From NCBI RefSeq assembly GCF_030418455.1, contig NZ_JAUHPW010000001.1, positions 186,001-250,000 on the forward strand: DNA of 64,000 nt. Direction: 5' to 3'. Below, in pieces: positions 8,316 to 17,152 of this stretch. Under the pieces are notes generated by a model. It saw only the letters and a program-made list of their open reading frames with translations. It had not been told where the DNA came from and did no database searches. The translations under genes and the position numbers were made by a program. This DNA is from Demequina litoralis. Lineage in GTDB: Bacteria; Actinomycetota; Actinomycetes; Actinomycetales; Demequinaceae. Numbering within the stretch: position 1 is the stretch's first letter; the number at the start of each line of letters is the position of its first letter.

Positions 8316-10265
8316 ATGACGTTGACCGACGAGACCCCGGCCCCGCTCGCGCACGAGCGCCTCACGACGCTGGGCGCCGCGCTGCGCACCGCGCTCGACG
8401 GGCCCTACGCCGCCGAGCGCGCGGTCAACCGCGCGACGTACCCGGCGGAGGGGTCGCTGCGGCCCGTCGGGCTGGGAGTCGAGGAGTCCCGGGACTGGAC
8501 GCTCGCGCGGCTGCGGGCGCTGGACGAGGCGGGCTTCGGCTCGGCCGGGGTCCCGGAGCGCGCGGGCGGGCACGCCGACCCGCTCGAGGCCGTGCTCACG
8601 TTCGAGACCCTCGCGAAGACGGACCTGTCGGTCACCATCAAGTCGGGCGTGCAGTTCGGCCTCTTCGGGGGCGCGATCGCGAACCTCGGCACCGCGTGGC
8701 ACCACGACACGTTCCTGCCCGGCGTCACGTCGATGGAGCTGCTGGGGTGCTTCGCCATGACCGAGCTGGGCCACGGCTCGGACGTCGCGAGCCTCGAGAC
8801 GACCCTGACGTACGTACCGGCGACGGACGAGCTCGAGGTGCACTCTCCCACGGCCGCATCGACGAAGGCCTACATCGGCAACGCCGCCCGCGACGGGCGC
8901 ATGGCGGCGGTCTTCGGCCAGCTCGTCGTGGCGGGGGAGAGTCACGGCGTCCACACCGTCCTCGTGCCGATCCGCGACGAGGCCGGGCGCGTGCTGCCGG
9001 GGGTCACCGTGGGCGACCACGGGCACAAGGGCGGCCTGCTCGGCATCGACAACGGCACGCTGCGCTTCGACCGCGTGCGCGTGCCGCGGCGCATGCTGCT
9101 CGACCGCTACGGCGGCGTGGGCGAGGACGGGGCGTACCGCTCCGCGATCGCGGACCCCAACCGGCGCTTCTTCACGATGCTCGGCACGCTGGTGCGGGGC
9201 CGGGTGTGCGTCGGCGGGGGCGGCTCCATGGCCGCACGACGCGCCCTGTCCATCGCGACCCGGCACGCGCTGCGCCGCCGGCAGTTCCCCGCGCCCGGCC
9301 GCCCCGACGGCGTGCTGCTGCTCGACTACGTGGTGCATCAGCGGCGCCTGCTGCCGCTGGTCGCCCGCGCGTACGCCTTCGGCGCCGCGCAGAACGAGCT
9401 CATCGGCGCGCTCGTGCACGTCCAGGGCGAGGACGAGAGCACCGAGCGCGACCAGCGCGAGCTCGAGACCTTCGCCGCCGGCATGAAGGCCATGCAGACG
9501 TGGTTCGCCAACCGCGCGGTGCAGGAGGCGCGCGAGGCGTGCGGCGGCGCCGGCTACCTCAGCGAGAACGAGCTCACCGCGCTGCGAGGCGACGTCGACA
9601 TCTTCGCCACGTTCGAGGGCGACAACACCGTGCTCATGCAGCTCGTCGCGAAGGCGCTGCTCACCGACTACCGGCACGCGTGGAGCGCGCTCGACCGCTC
9701 GGGCGTGGTGCAGGCCACCACGCGCGCCGTGGGGGAGATGGTGATGGAGCGCACGGCGGCGGGGCTCATGCTCGACCGTCTCGCCTCGACCGCGCGGCGC
9801 CGGCCCGAGGAGACCACCCTCGTGGACCGCGGCTGGCACGCGATGATGTTCGAGGACCGCGAGCGCCACTCGCTGGAGTCGCTCGCGCGCCGCATGCGCG
9901 CCGCCTCCAAGTCCGGCGGCGACCAGTTCGAGGCCTTCAACCGGCTCGGACCCCACGTGCAGTTCGTCGCGCGGGCGCACATGGAGCGCGTCACGCTGGC
10001 GGCGCTGGTGAAGCTGGTCGACGCGTGCGAGGACGCCGAGGCGCGCGAGGTGCTCGAGCGGGTGTGCAGCCTCTACGCGCTGTCGAGCATCGCGGGCGAC
10101 CGCGCCTGGTTCCTCGAGCACAACCGGGTCACCGCTGCCCGGTCCAAGGCGATCGGCGACCAGATCGACGCGCTGTGCCGTGAGCTGCGGCCGCACGCGC
10201 TGGCGCTGGTCGAGGGGCTCGGCATCCCGCGTGGCTGGCTGGCGGCGGCTCTCCTCGAGGACTGA
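8316..10265 (+). CDS. Acyl-CoA oxidase/dehydrogenase (ACOX-type)
   Basis: A 649-residue flavoprotein of the acyl-CoA oxidase group, introducing the 2,3 double bond into acyl-CoA. Features are FAMTELGHGSDVASLETT (FAD/substrate loop shared with ACOX) about residue 150, the EACGGAGYLSENEL segment and DIFATFEGDNTVLMQ around residue 440, where ACOX enzymes carry the catalytic Glu. Length matches ACOX (about 650), not the 380-residue ACADs. The ATG at 8316 has a good AAGGAG. It is co-transcribed with the upstream TetR and supplies the first oxidation step for the divergent operon. Confidence 0.92.
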   Translation: MTLTDETPAPLAHERLTTLGAALRTALDGPYAAERAVNRATYPAEGSLRPVGLGVEESRDWTLARLRALDEAGFGSAGVPERAGGHADPLEAVLTFETLAKTDLSVTIKSGVQFGLFGGAIANLGTAWHHDTFLPGVTSMELLGCFAMTELGHGSDVASLETTLTYVPATDELEVHSPTAASTKAYIGNAARDGRMAAVFGQLVVAGESHGVHTVLVPIRDEAGRVLPGVTVGDHGHKGGLLGIDNGTLRFDRVRVPRRMLLDRYGGVGEDGAYRSAIADPNRRFFTMLGTLVRGRVCVGGGGSMAARRALSIATRHALRRRQFPAPGRPDGVLLLDYVVHQRRLLPLVARAYAFGAAQNELIGALVHVQGEDESTERDQRELETFAAGMKAMQTWFANRAVQEAREACGGAGYLSENELTALRGDVDIFATFEGDNTVLMQLVAKALLTDYRHAWSALDRSGVVQATTRAVGEMVMERTAAGLMLDRLASTARRRPEETTLVDRGWHAMMFEDRERHSLESLARRMRAASKSGGDQFEAFNRLGPHVQFVARAHMERVTLAALVKLVDACEDAEAREVLERVCSLYALSSIAGDRAWFLEHNRVTAARSKAIGDQIDALCRELRPHALALVEGLGIPRGWLAAALLED

Positions 10266-10366
10266 CGCCCCCGGATCCAGGGAATCGCGGCGGGGGCCGC
10301 GTGGTTGACTGAGGACCGCGCGCTCGACGACGAGCGGAACCACCCTCGTCACAGATCGGCGCCTTC

Positions 10367-11626
10367 ATGACCTCGCTCAGCCCCGCGCGCACGCGCCTGG
10401 CCCTCCTCGCGCTCGCGCTCGGCGGCTTCGGCATCGGCACCACCGAGTTCGTCGCGATGGGCCTCCTGCCGGACATCGCGCGCGACCTGCTGCCGAGCCT
10501 CTACGCGCAGGACCCGGACGCCGCGATCGCTCGCGCCGGCATCGTCATCTCCGCCTATGCGATCGGCGTCGTCGTGGGCGCGCCGACGATCGCGGCGGTG
10601 GCCGCCCGCTTCCCCCGCAAGGCGCTGCTGACGGCGCTCGCCGCGGCCTTCACGCTCGGCACGGTCGCCTCCGCGCTCGCGCCCACCTTCGAGACGGTGG
10701 TCGCGGCGCGCGTGCTCGCGGGCCTGCCGCATGGCGCGTACTTCGGCGTCGCCGCGCTCGCCGCAGCCGACCTCATGGGGCCCGGCAGGCGGGGCCGCGC
10801 GGTCGCCTTCGTGCTCTCCGGGCTCACGATCGCGAACGTCGTGGGCGTGCCCGCCATCACGTGGGTGGGCCAGCAGTCCGGGTGGCGCGTCGCCTACCTC
10901 GGGGTCGCCGCGATCTTCGCGCTCACCACGGCCGCGATCGCGGTGCTCGTGCCCGGCGCGCCCGGCGACCCGCGCGCGACCATGCGCCGCGAGCTGTCGG
11001 CCTTCGCCCGGCCCGCGGTCTGGTTCGCCCTCGCGACGGGCGCGCTCGGCTTCGGCGGCTTCTTCGCCGTGTACTCCTACGTTTCCCCGCTCGCGACGGA
11101 GGTCACCGGGACGGGGGAGGGCTTCGTGCCGCTCGCGCTCATCGTGCTCGGCCTTGGCATGACGGTCGGCAACGTCGTCGGCGGGCGCATGGCCGACCGC
11201 GGCGCGATGCGGTCCGTCTTCCAGCTCTTCGCCGCGTTCGCGGCATCGCTGCTGGCGCTCGCGCTCGGCGCCGGCACGGTGCCCGGGCTCCTGGTCGGGC
11301 TGTTCGCCGTGGGCGCCTCGGCCGCCGCGATCTCGCCCGCGATCCAGACGCGGCTGATGGACGTGGCCGGCGACAGCCAGACCATCGCCGCGGCCGTCAA
11401 CCACTCCGCTCTCAACCTCGGCAACAGCCTCGGCGCCTTCCTCGGCGGCGCCGTCATCGCCGCCGGCTGGGGCTATCTCGCCCCCACCTGGGTGGGGCTC
11501 GCGCTGTGCGTGCCCGGCGTGCTCGCGGCGGTGGCGGGCTGGGCGGTCACCCGGGTCCCGGCGGACGATGCGATACCCTCCTTGGCGGCCGACGACGACC
11601 GGGTCGCGGCGCGTCCCGGCGCCTGA
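10367..11626 (+). CDS. MFS transporter, AraJ/DHA1-type efflux permease
   Basis: A 419-residue 12-TM major facilitator. The N-terminus ALALGGFGIGTTEFVAMGLL is characteristic of the AraJ/sugar-efflux/chloramphenicol-resistance DHA1 branch, and the loop 2-3 motif appears as AARFPRKALLTAL. Such proteins export drugs or sugars by proton antiport; the substrate cannot be read here. There is no regulator directly beside it. The upstream 100-bp gap contains a TTGACT (10305-10310) but no convincing -10. Confidence 0.85.
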   Translation: MTSLSPARTRLALLALALGGFGIGTTEFVAMGLLPDIARDLLPSLYAQDPDAAIARAGIVISAYAIGVVVGAPTIAAVAARFPRKALLTALAAAFTLGTVASALAPTFETVVAARVLAGLPHGAYFGVAALAAADLMGPGRRGRAVAFVLSGLTIANVVGVPAITWVGQQSGWRVAYLGVAAIFALTTAAIAVLVPGAPGDPRATMRRELSAFARPAVWFALATGALGFGGFFAVYSYVSPLATEVTGTGEGFVPLALIVLGLGMTVGNVVGGRMADRGAMRSVFQLFAAFAASLLALALGAGTVPGLLVGLFAVGASAAAISPAIQTRLMDVAGDSQTIAAAVNHSALNLGNSLGAFLGGAVIAAGWGYLAPTWVGLALCVPGVLAAVAGWAVTRVPADDAIPSLAADDDRVAARPGA

Positions 11627-11689
11627 TCCCGGCCGCAGCACGCCCCCACCGGGGCGACACGCACGCCCGCGCATCACCGGAGGACCCCC

Positions 11690-12307
11690 GTGACCGTCAT
11701 CGAGCCGCCCGTCGAGATCAAGAAGCACGCCCTCTGGGAGGACGCGCTCGCGCTGCTCATCGGCTCGTTCCTCATGTCCTGGGGCATGTACCTGCTCAAC
11801 GCCATCGACGGCGTCACCGGCGGCCTCGCGGGCGTCGCGTTCCTCACGAGCTACGTGTCCGGCTGGCAGCTCGGCCTCGTGTACTTCCTCGTCAACGTGC
11901 CGTTCTACTGGCTCGCCGTGCGGCGCATGGGCTGGGCCTTCACCGCGAAGACCCTCACGGCCGTCGCGCTCATCTCGGTCGGCGTGGGCCTCCACCCGGA
12001 GTTCATCGACGTGACCTCGCTCGACCCCATGTACGCCGCGATCTTCGCGGGCCTCGCGGTCGGCACCGGCATGATCGTGCTGTTCCGCCACGGAGCGAGC
12101 GCGGGCGGCTTCGGCATCCTCGCGCAGTACCTCCAGAAGTCCCGCGGCTGGCGGGCGGGCTACGTCCAGCTCGCGCTCGACCTGTGCGTCATCGCCGCCT
12201 CGGTCGCCCTGGTCGAGCCGTGGATCCTGCTGTGCTCGATCGTCGGCGGCGTGCTCCTCAACCTCGTGGTGGCGATCAACCACCGGCCGGGCCGCTACTT
12301 CGGCTGA
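11690..12307 (+). CDS. YitT-family membrane protein
   Basis: A 205-residue polytopic membrane protein of the YitT family (function unproven in general). Diagnostic segments are GSFLMSWGMYLLNAIDGVTGGLAG near residue 25 and RHGASAGGFGILAQYLQ near residue 130, the two internal glycine-rich repeats of the family. About five TM helices. It lacks the DUF2179 C-terminal domain of longer YitT proteins. GTG start at 11690 preceded by CGGAGGA. Its last 13 bp overlap the convergent glutathione peroxidase gene. Confidence 0.85.
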   Translation: MTVIEPPVEIKKHALWEDALALLIGSFLMSWGMYLLNAIDGVTGGLAGVAFLTSYVSGWQLGLVYFLVNVPFYWLAVRRMGWAFTAKTLTAVALISVGVGLHPEFIDVTSLDPMYAAIFAGLAVGTGMIVLFRHGASAGGFGILAQYLQKSRGWRAGYVQLALDLCVIAASVALVEPWILLCSIVGGVLLNLVVAINHRPGRYFG

Positions 12308-12795
12308 GCCGGCAGGGCGGCCAGCGCCGCCCGGATGTCCGCCGCGATGGCGGACGGCTCCGTCGTGGGCGCGTAGCGCCGGACCACCCGGCCGTCCGCA
12401 CCCACGAGGAACTTGGTGAAGTTCCACTTGATGCGCCCGCCGGTGAGGCCCCGCGTCTCCCGCGTGAGCCACCGGTACAGCGGGTGCGCGGCGCGCCCGT
12501 TGACGTCGATCCGCGCGAACATCGGGAACGACACCCCGTAGCTCGCGCGGCAGAACGCGCCGATCTCCTCCGACGTGCCCGGCTCCTGCCGCGCGAACTG
12601 GTTGCAGGGGAACCCGAGGATGACGAGTCCGTCCCCGCCGAGCTCGCGGTGGAGCGCCTCGAGACCCTCGAGCTGCGGAGTGAGGCCGCAGCGCGACGCG
12701 GTGTTGACGACGAGCACGACCCGGCCCGCGTAGTCGGCGAGGTCCCGCTCGGTCCCGTCGAGGGCGATCGCGGAGAAGTCGTGAAGCGTGGTCAT
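12295..12795 (-). CDS. Glutathione peroxidase family (thiol peroxidase)
   Basis: A 166-residue peroxidase. The peroxidatic residue is Cys36 in NTASRCGLTPQ, encoded by a normal Cys codon and not by a selenocysteine TGA. GFPCNQFARQEPG supplies the resolving-Cys/Gln region and KWNFTKFLV the Trp-Asn of the catalytic tetrad. Actinobacterial homologues normally use thioredoxin or mycothiol/mycoredoxin, since glutathione is absent. The ATG at 12795 has no Shine-Dalgarno but a CAGAAT hexamer six bases upstream. Convergent with yitT, overlapping by 13 bp. Confidence 0.93.
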   Translation of the reverse strand: MTTLHDFSAIALDGTERDLADYAGRVVLVVNTASRCGLTPQLEGLEALHRELGGDGLVILGFPCNQFARQEPGTSEEIGAFCRASYGVSFPMFARIDVNGRAAHPLYRWLTRETRGLTGGRIKWNFTKFLVGADGRVVRRYAPTTEPSAIAADIRAALAALPAQPK

Positions 12796-12876
12796 CCGTT
12801 CATTCTGGCACCGGCGCGTGGGGCGGTGGAAGCGCCCCGGGCCAGGCAGGATGGAGGCGACACGGAGGGAGGGGCC

Positions 12877-14130
12877 ATGGACGCGAGCGGGTGGCGCCTG
12901 GCCTTCGTGCGTCTCACGCGGCGCCTGTGGTTCCGGCTCGCGGCCTTCGCGGTCGGCGCGGTGGCGGTCGCGCTGCTCGCGGGAGCGGCCGGTTCGTGGC
13001 CCACGTCGGTGGTGCCCGTGGATCTCGGGCAGGGCTCCGTGCAGACGCTGCTGCAGATCCTCGCGACCTCGATGCTCGCGGTCACCACGTTCTCGCTCAC
13101 CGTGATGGTGTCCGTCTACGCGTCCGCCGCCTCCGTGTCGACGCCGCGCGCGACCCAGCTGCTCGTCGAGGATCAGACCTCGCAGCATGCGCTCGCCACG
13201 TTCCTCGGCGCGTTCGTGTACTCGATCGTGGGCATCGCCGCGCTGTCGACCGGCTACTACGGCGAGGACGGGCGCATCGTTCTCTACGCGGGCACGCTCG
13301 TGGTGATCGCGCTCGTGGTGATCACGCTGCTGCGCTGGATCCAGCATCTCGTGGGCTTCGGGCGCATGGCCGACGTCCTCGACCGGGTCGAGCGCGCCGC
13401 GTGCGACGCCGCGACCGAGGCGGCCCGGCGCCCGCACCTCGGCGGGCTGCCGCCCGTACCGGTGCCCGCGACCGCGTGGGCGGTCGAGGCGGCGGTCGCG
13501 GGCGTCGTGACGCGCATCGACCTGCAGGCCCTCTCGACGGTGGCCGAGCGCTGCGGCGGGCGCGTCCACGTCCTGGTGCGGGCCGGCGCGGCGGTCGCGC
13601 GCGGCGAGGCGCTCGCCCGCGTCGAGCGCGGCGGCGAGGACGAGCACGGCGGCGCGGTGCGACGGGCGTTCCTCGTCGAACGTCACCGCACGTACGACCA
13701 GGACCCCCGGCTGGGCATGGTCGCGCTCGGCGAGATCGGCAGCCGCGCGCTGTCGCCGTCGACCAACGACCCGGGCACCGCGATCGAGGCGCTCAACGCC
13801 ATCCAGCGGGTCCTCACCGCGGCCCTCACCACCGCGCCGGACGGCGAGACCGCGCATGCTCGCGTCCACGTGCCCTCGGTCGCGCTCGCCGACCTGGTCG
13901 AGGACGGCGTGCGGCCCATCGCGAGGGACGGCGCCGCGCTCGTCGAGGTGGGGCTGCGGGTCCAACGCGTCCTGGGCGGGCTGCTCCACGTCGCCGGTGA
14001 CGAGGACGCCGCCGTGCTGCGGGAGGCGTCCCGCCGCGCGGAGCGCCGCGCCGCCGCGGGGCTCTCGGACCCGGGCGACGTCGCGCTGGTCGGGCAGGCG
14101 GCGGCGCGCGCACGGGGCGAGGCGGCATGA
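12877..14130 (+). CDS. DUF2254-family membrane protein
   Basis: A 417-residue protein with about four N-terminal TM helices (residues about 17-37, 58-80, 103-123, 130-152) and a large soluble domain. The segment LGEIGSRALSPSTNDPGTAIEAL about residue 285 is the hallmark of DUF2254 proteins; function unknown. The ATG at 12877 has an excellent GGAGGGAGGGG. Its stop overlaps the start of the Nudix gene (ATGA at 14127-14130), so the two are translationally coupled. Confidence 0.85.
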   Translation: MDASGWRLAFVRLTRRLWFRLAAFAVGAVAVALLAGAAGSWPTSVVPVDLGQGSVQTLLQILATSMLAVTTFSLTVMVSVYASAASVSTPRATQLLVEDQTSQHALATFLGAFVYSIVGIAALSTGYYGEDGRIVLYAGTLVVIALVVITLLRWIQHLVGFGRMADVLDRVERAACDAATEAARRPHLGGLPPVPVPATAWAVEAAVAGVVTRIDLQALSTVAERCGGRVHVLVRAGAAVARGEALARVERGGEDEHGGAVRRAFLVERHRTYDQDPRLGMVALGEIGSRALSPSTNDPGTAIEALNAIQRVLTAALTTAPDGETAHARVHVPSVALADLVEDGVRPIARDGAALVEVGLRVQRVLGGLLHVAGDEDAAVLREASRRAERRAAAGLSDPGDVALVGQAAARARGEAA

Positions 14131-15020
14131 GCCGGCCCCCGCGTCTCCGCGCCGACCGCGACCCGGGCGACAACTGGGCGGTCGCGCCCGACGGCACGCG
14201 GTACTGGGGCGCGTTCGGCGCGGCCGGGCTGCTCGCTCACGACGTCGAGCGGGGCATCCTGCTCCAGCACCGCGCGGAGTGGAGCCACCACGGGGGCACG
14301 TGGGGCATCCCCGGCGGGGCCCGCCACCAGGGCGAGGGGCCGCTGTCGGCGGCGCTGCGCGAGGCCTCCGAGGAGGCGGGGGCGCCCTCCGGTCGGCTGA
14401 GGCCCCGCGCGCTGCACGTCCTCGACCGCGAGGTGTGGACCTACACGACCGTGGTGGCCGAGGTGACCGAGCCGTTCGAGCCCGTCGCCGGCGACGAGGA
14501 GAGCCTCGAGCTCGCGTGGGTCGCGCTGGACGAGGTGGCCGGACGCGAGCTGCACCCCGGCTTCGCCGCCTCCTGGCCCGTGCTCCGGGAGGCGCTCGCG
14601 CATCGTCCCGCGCTCGTCGTGGACGCGGCCAACGTGGTCGGCGCGGTGCCCGACGGCTGGTGGCGCGACCGGGCGGGCGCGGCCGCGCGCCTCGTCGGAC
14701 GTCTCGAGGAACTCGCCCAGGCAGGCATGGACGCGGGGGAGTGGGACCTGCCGCTGCAGCGGTGGTTCCCACGCATCGTCGCCGTGGTCGAGGGACGGGC
14801 CCGCGGCACCGCGCCCGGCACGGGCGTCGAGGTCGTCGACGCGCCCGGCTCGGGGGACGATGCGATCGTCGCGCAGACGCACGCGCTCGCCGCGGCGGGG
14901 CACGCGGTCACGGTGGCGACGTCCGACCGCGGGCTGCGCGCGCGCGTCGAGCCGGTGGCCGCCACCCGCGGCGCGGGCTGGCTGATCGACGCCCTCGACG
15001 CCGCCCGTCAGCGCGGGTGA
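14127..15020 (+). CDS. Nudix hydrolase with C-terminal NYN/PIN-like domain
   Basis: A 297-residue two-domain protein. The Nudix box is perfect (G-x5-E-x7-REAxEExGA, residues 64-86), as in enzymes cleaving nucleoside diphosphates linked to X. From about residue 160 a second domain begins with PALVVDAANVVGA (Asp166, Asn169) and carries GSGDDAIVAQ (Asp244/245) and TVATSDRGLRARV (Asp267), the acidic arrangement of NYN/YacP-like nucleases. The fusion suggests nucleotide or RNA-end processing; the coupling to DUF2254 gives no further clue. The 3' end overlaps the convergent methyltransferase gene by 13 bp. Confidence 0.82.
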   Translation: MSRPPRLRADRDPGDNWAVAPDGTRYWGAFGAAGLLAHDVERGILLQHRAEWSHHGGTWGIPGGARHQGEGPLSAALREASEEAGAPSGRLRPRALHVLDREVWTYTTVVAEVTEPFEPVAGDEESLELAWVALDEVAGRELHPGFAASWPVLREALAHRPALVVDAANVVGAVPDGWWRDRAGAAARLVGRLEELAQAGMDAGEWDLPLQRWFPRIVAVVEGRARGTAPGTGVEVVDAPGSGDDAIVAQTHALAAAGHAVTVATSDRGLRARVEPVAATRGAGWLIDALDAARQRG

Positions 15021-16084
15021 TGGAGCCGGTAGAACCGGAAGAAGGCGAAGTCCTCGATCGGCAGGACCGTGACGTCGGCGAAGCCCGCGTCGGCCGCGTA
15101 GCCGCGCAGCACCGCGGGGCGCATCACCGTACCCGTGGCGGCGCTCGGCGTCGCGGACATGCTGTCGGGCAGGCACACGAGGATGCTGTAGCCGTACATG
15201 AGGCGCTCGACGTCGTCGCCCGGCCCCGCCGGCTGCTCCGCGACCGCCTCGTCCATCACCACGACGGCGCCGTCCTCGCGCACCGCGCCCCGGATCGCCT
15301 CGAGCACCTCGACCGGCTGCGGCATGTCGTGCAAGGCCTCGAGCACGAAGGCCGCGTCGTACGGCCCCTCGAGGCTCCCGGCGTCCTCATGGAGGAACTC
15401 GACCCGGTCGGCGAGCCCCGCCGCCGCGGCGTTGGAGCGCGCCTGCGCGATGGAGGGCTCATCGACGTCGACCCCCGTGACCCGCGCCTCCGGGTACGCC
15501 CGCGCGAGCGCCAGCGCGGACCAGCCCGCGCCGCAGGCGATGTCGGCGATCCTGGCGCCCGGCCGGGACAGGATGGCGTCGAGCTCGGGCACGGCCGCGA
15601 GCGCGGGCGCGAGCATGGTGTCGAACCACGGCCGGTTGACCTCGGCCTGCGCCCAGCGGGCGTCGTCGCCCAGGTCCGCCCAGCTCACCCCGCCGCCGTC
15701 GCGGTACGCCTCGAGCAGCGCCGGCATCTGGGTCGCGGCGGCGGCGACCATGCGCGCGATCGGCGCCGCGTACGCCAGGGAGCTGCCGTCGGTGAGCGCC
15801 TCGGCCGCGCCCGGCGGCAGCGCGAAGCGACGGATGCCTGCGTCGTCGGTGGCCGTCACCATGCCCGCGGCGGCCTGGTGCTCGAGCCACTCGCGGGCGT
15901 ACCGCTCGTTCGTGCCGGTGGCCGTGGCGAGCGACGCGGGGGTGTGGGGTCCCGACTCGGCAAGCGCGCGGTACCACCCGAGCCGGTCGCCCAGGTGGAT
16001 CGCCAGCGTCTCCATCGCCGCCATCGCCGAGCCGACCACGTGATCGGCCCACTCGTCCGCCGGTGCGTGCGCGTGCGGTGACAT
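15008..16084 (-). CDS. Class I SAM-dependent methyltransferase with N-terminal winged helix
   Basis: A 358-residue protein like mycobacterial Rv2258c: an N-terminal wHTH-like region (TPASLATATGTNERYAREWL, residues about 48-67) and a Rossmann methyltransferase domain with motif I ADIACGAGWSALALA, the post-I acidic residue in GVDVDEPSIAQA, and FVLEALHDMPQP as the motif III area. The substrate is unknown; the architecture resembles O-methyltransferases of secondary metabolites. ATG at 16084. Same strand as, and 66 bp downstream of, the esterase gene. Confidence 0.88.
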   Translation of the reverse strand: MSPHAHAPADEWADHVVGSAMAAMETLAIHLGDRLGWYRALAESGPHTPASLATATGTNERYAREWLEHQAAAGMVTATDDAGIRRFALPPGAAEALTDGSSLAYAAPIARMVAAAATQMPALLEAYRDGGGVSWADLGDDARWAQAEVNRPWFDTMLAPALAAVPELDAILSRPGARIADIACGAGWSALALARAYPEARVTGVDVDEPSIAQARSNAAAAGLADRVEFLHEDAGSLEGPYDAAFVLEALHDMPQPVEVLEAIRGAVREDGAVVVMDEAVAEQPAGPGDDVERLMYGYSILVCLPDSMSATPSAATGTVMRPAVLRGYAADAGFADVTVLPIEDFAFFRFYRLHHPR

Positions 16085-16150
16085 GGCCGCTCCTCCCCGT
16101 CGCCCTGCGGGCGCCCGTCCCCTCCATCGGAACCCAGGCGGGGGCGCGCG

Positions 16151-16777
16151 TCAACCGGGGAGGCGCGCCTCCAGGAAGGCGCGGACGTCCTCCATCTCCT
16201 CCTCGCAGATCGAGTGGCCGAGCCCCGGATAGACGTGGGCGTCGACCGTCGCATGCCGGGCGAGGAACTCGCGGGTACGGGCGACCGCGTCGGGCCAGAT
16301 CACCGGATCCGCGTCGCCGCGTCCCCAGAACACCGCCGGGCGCGAGGCCGCGAGGGCGTCGTCCGCGGGCTGCGGGTCGACGGGGACGAAGCCCGCGAGC
16401 ACCACCGGCGCCAGCACGCGCTCGGGGCGCGTGCGCAGCAGCTGGAGCGCCATCAGCCCGCCCTGGGAGAAGCCGACCGGGACGATGCGCGCGTCGTCCG
16501 CGACGTGCGCGTCGACCCACGCCCACACGGCGTCGGTCGCCTCGTCGATCGCCGCCTGGTCCATGCCGCCGTCGGGCGACAGCGGGAACCATGCGGCGCC
16601 GCCGTAGCCCATGTCGAGCGGGGCCCGCAGCGAGGCCCAGGGCAGGCCCGTCGGCAGCCATCGGGCGAGGCCGGGCAGGTCACGCTCGTGCGAGCCGAAG
16701 CCGTGCAGCAGGAGCGCGACGGCGGGCGAGGACGCGTCGGGGAGGACGGGGGAGAGGACGGAGCGCAGGTGGGCCAC
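16151..16777 (-). CDS. Carboxylesterase / phospholipase-like alpha/beta hydrolase
   Basis: A 208-residue alpha/beta hydrolase of the YpfH/carboxylesterase type: HGFGSHERDL oxyanion segment near residue 25, nucleophile elbow GFSQGGLMAL (Ser about 113) and terminal His in GLGHSI. The GTG at 16777 is supported by GATACT at 16790-16785, seven bases upstream, a -10 element consistent with a leaderless mRNA; no Shine-Dalgarno is present. Divergent from the small gene at 16835. Substrate unknown; probably short-chain esters. Confidence 0.85.
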   Translation of the reverse strand: MAHLRSVLSPVLPDASSPAVALLLHGFGSHERDLPGLARWLPTGLPWASLRAPLDMGYGGAAWFPLSPDGGMDQAAIDEATDAVWAWVDAHVADDARIVPVGFSQGGLMALQLLRTRPERVLAPVVLAGFVPVDPQPADDALAASRPAVFWGRGDADPVIWPDAVARTREFLARHATVDAHVYPGLGHSICEEEMEDVRAFLEARLPG

Positions 16778-16834
16778 GCGCCCCAGTATCCCCGTCCCGC
16801 CCCGGATGGACGCCCACGCGTACGATGCGGAGCC

Positions 16835-17047
16835 ATGAGCGAGCACACCGGCGGCGTCGACGAGGGCCGCGAGATCGAGCGCGCGCGCATCGTCGCGTAC
16901 CTGGCCTTCCACGAGCACAGCGCGCGGACGAAGTCCACGGCGGCGCAGTCGGACGAGTCGCGCATCTACCAGACCACGATCGCCAACGCGATGCAGGCCA
17001 TGCGCGAGGCGATCGAGGGCGGCTTCCACTGGAAGGCCGATCTCTAG
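16835..17047 (+). CDS. Small hypothetical protein (70 aa)
   Basis: A 70-residue soluble, mostly helical protein with no family I recognise (MSEHTGGVDEGREIERARI..., ending GGFHWKADL). High third-position G/C supports coding. The ATG at 16835 lies eight bases after TACGAT (16821-16826), so the promoter may be leaderless; GGAG at 16829-16832 is too close for a good Shine-Dalgarno. It is divergent from the esterase across a 57-bp gap. Confidence 0.7.
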   Translation: MSEHTGGVDEGREIERARIVAYLAFHEHSARTKSTAAQSDESRIYQTTIANAMQAMREAIEGGFHWKADL

Positions 17048-17066
17048 CCCGCACCGTCGGGTCCCG

Positions 17067-17095
17067 TTGCGCCGCCCCGGTCGCGCGCCTAGGGT
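17067..17095 (+). promoter_or_regulatory. Sigma70-type promoter for PfkB kinase
   Basis: TTGCGC (17067-17072), a 17-bp spacer and TAGGGT (17090-17095) upstream of the GTG at 17153. The predicted start near 17102 leaves a roughly 50-nt leader ending in ACAGGAGG. Confidence 0.5.
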
Positions 17096-17152
17096 CCTCA
17101 TGACGGCTGCCCCGGGCGCGCAACGGCGCGCGATCCCACGACAGGAGGCCCA

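Noticed and set aside
12295-12795. Possible selenocysteine in the glutathione peroxidase
   Set aside because: The active-site residue is a normal Cys codon and no SECIS-like hairpin follows.
10861-12876. Upstream extension of the DUF2254 frame through MFS and YitT genes
   Set aside because: The real start is ATG 12877 with a strong Shine-Dalgarno; the upstream part is an out-of-frame shadow of two real genes.
12295-15020. Two convergent gene pairs (12295-12307 and 15008-15020) each overlapping by exactly 13 bp
   Set aside because: Different sequences and both simple stop-codon overlaps; the equal length is probably coincidence.
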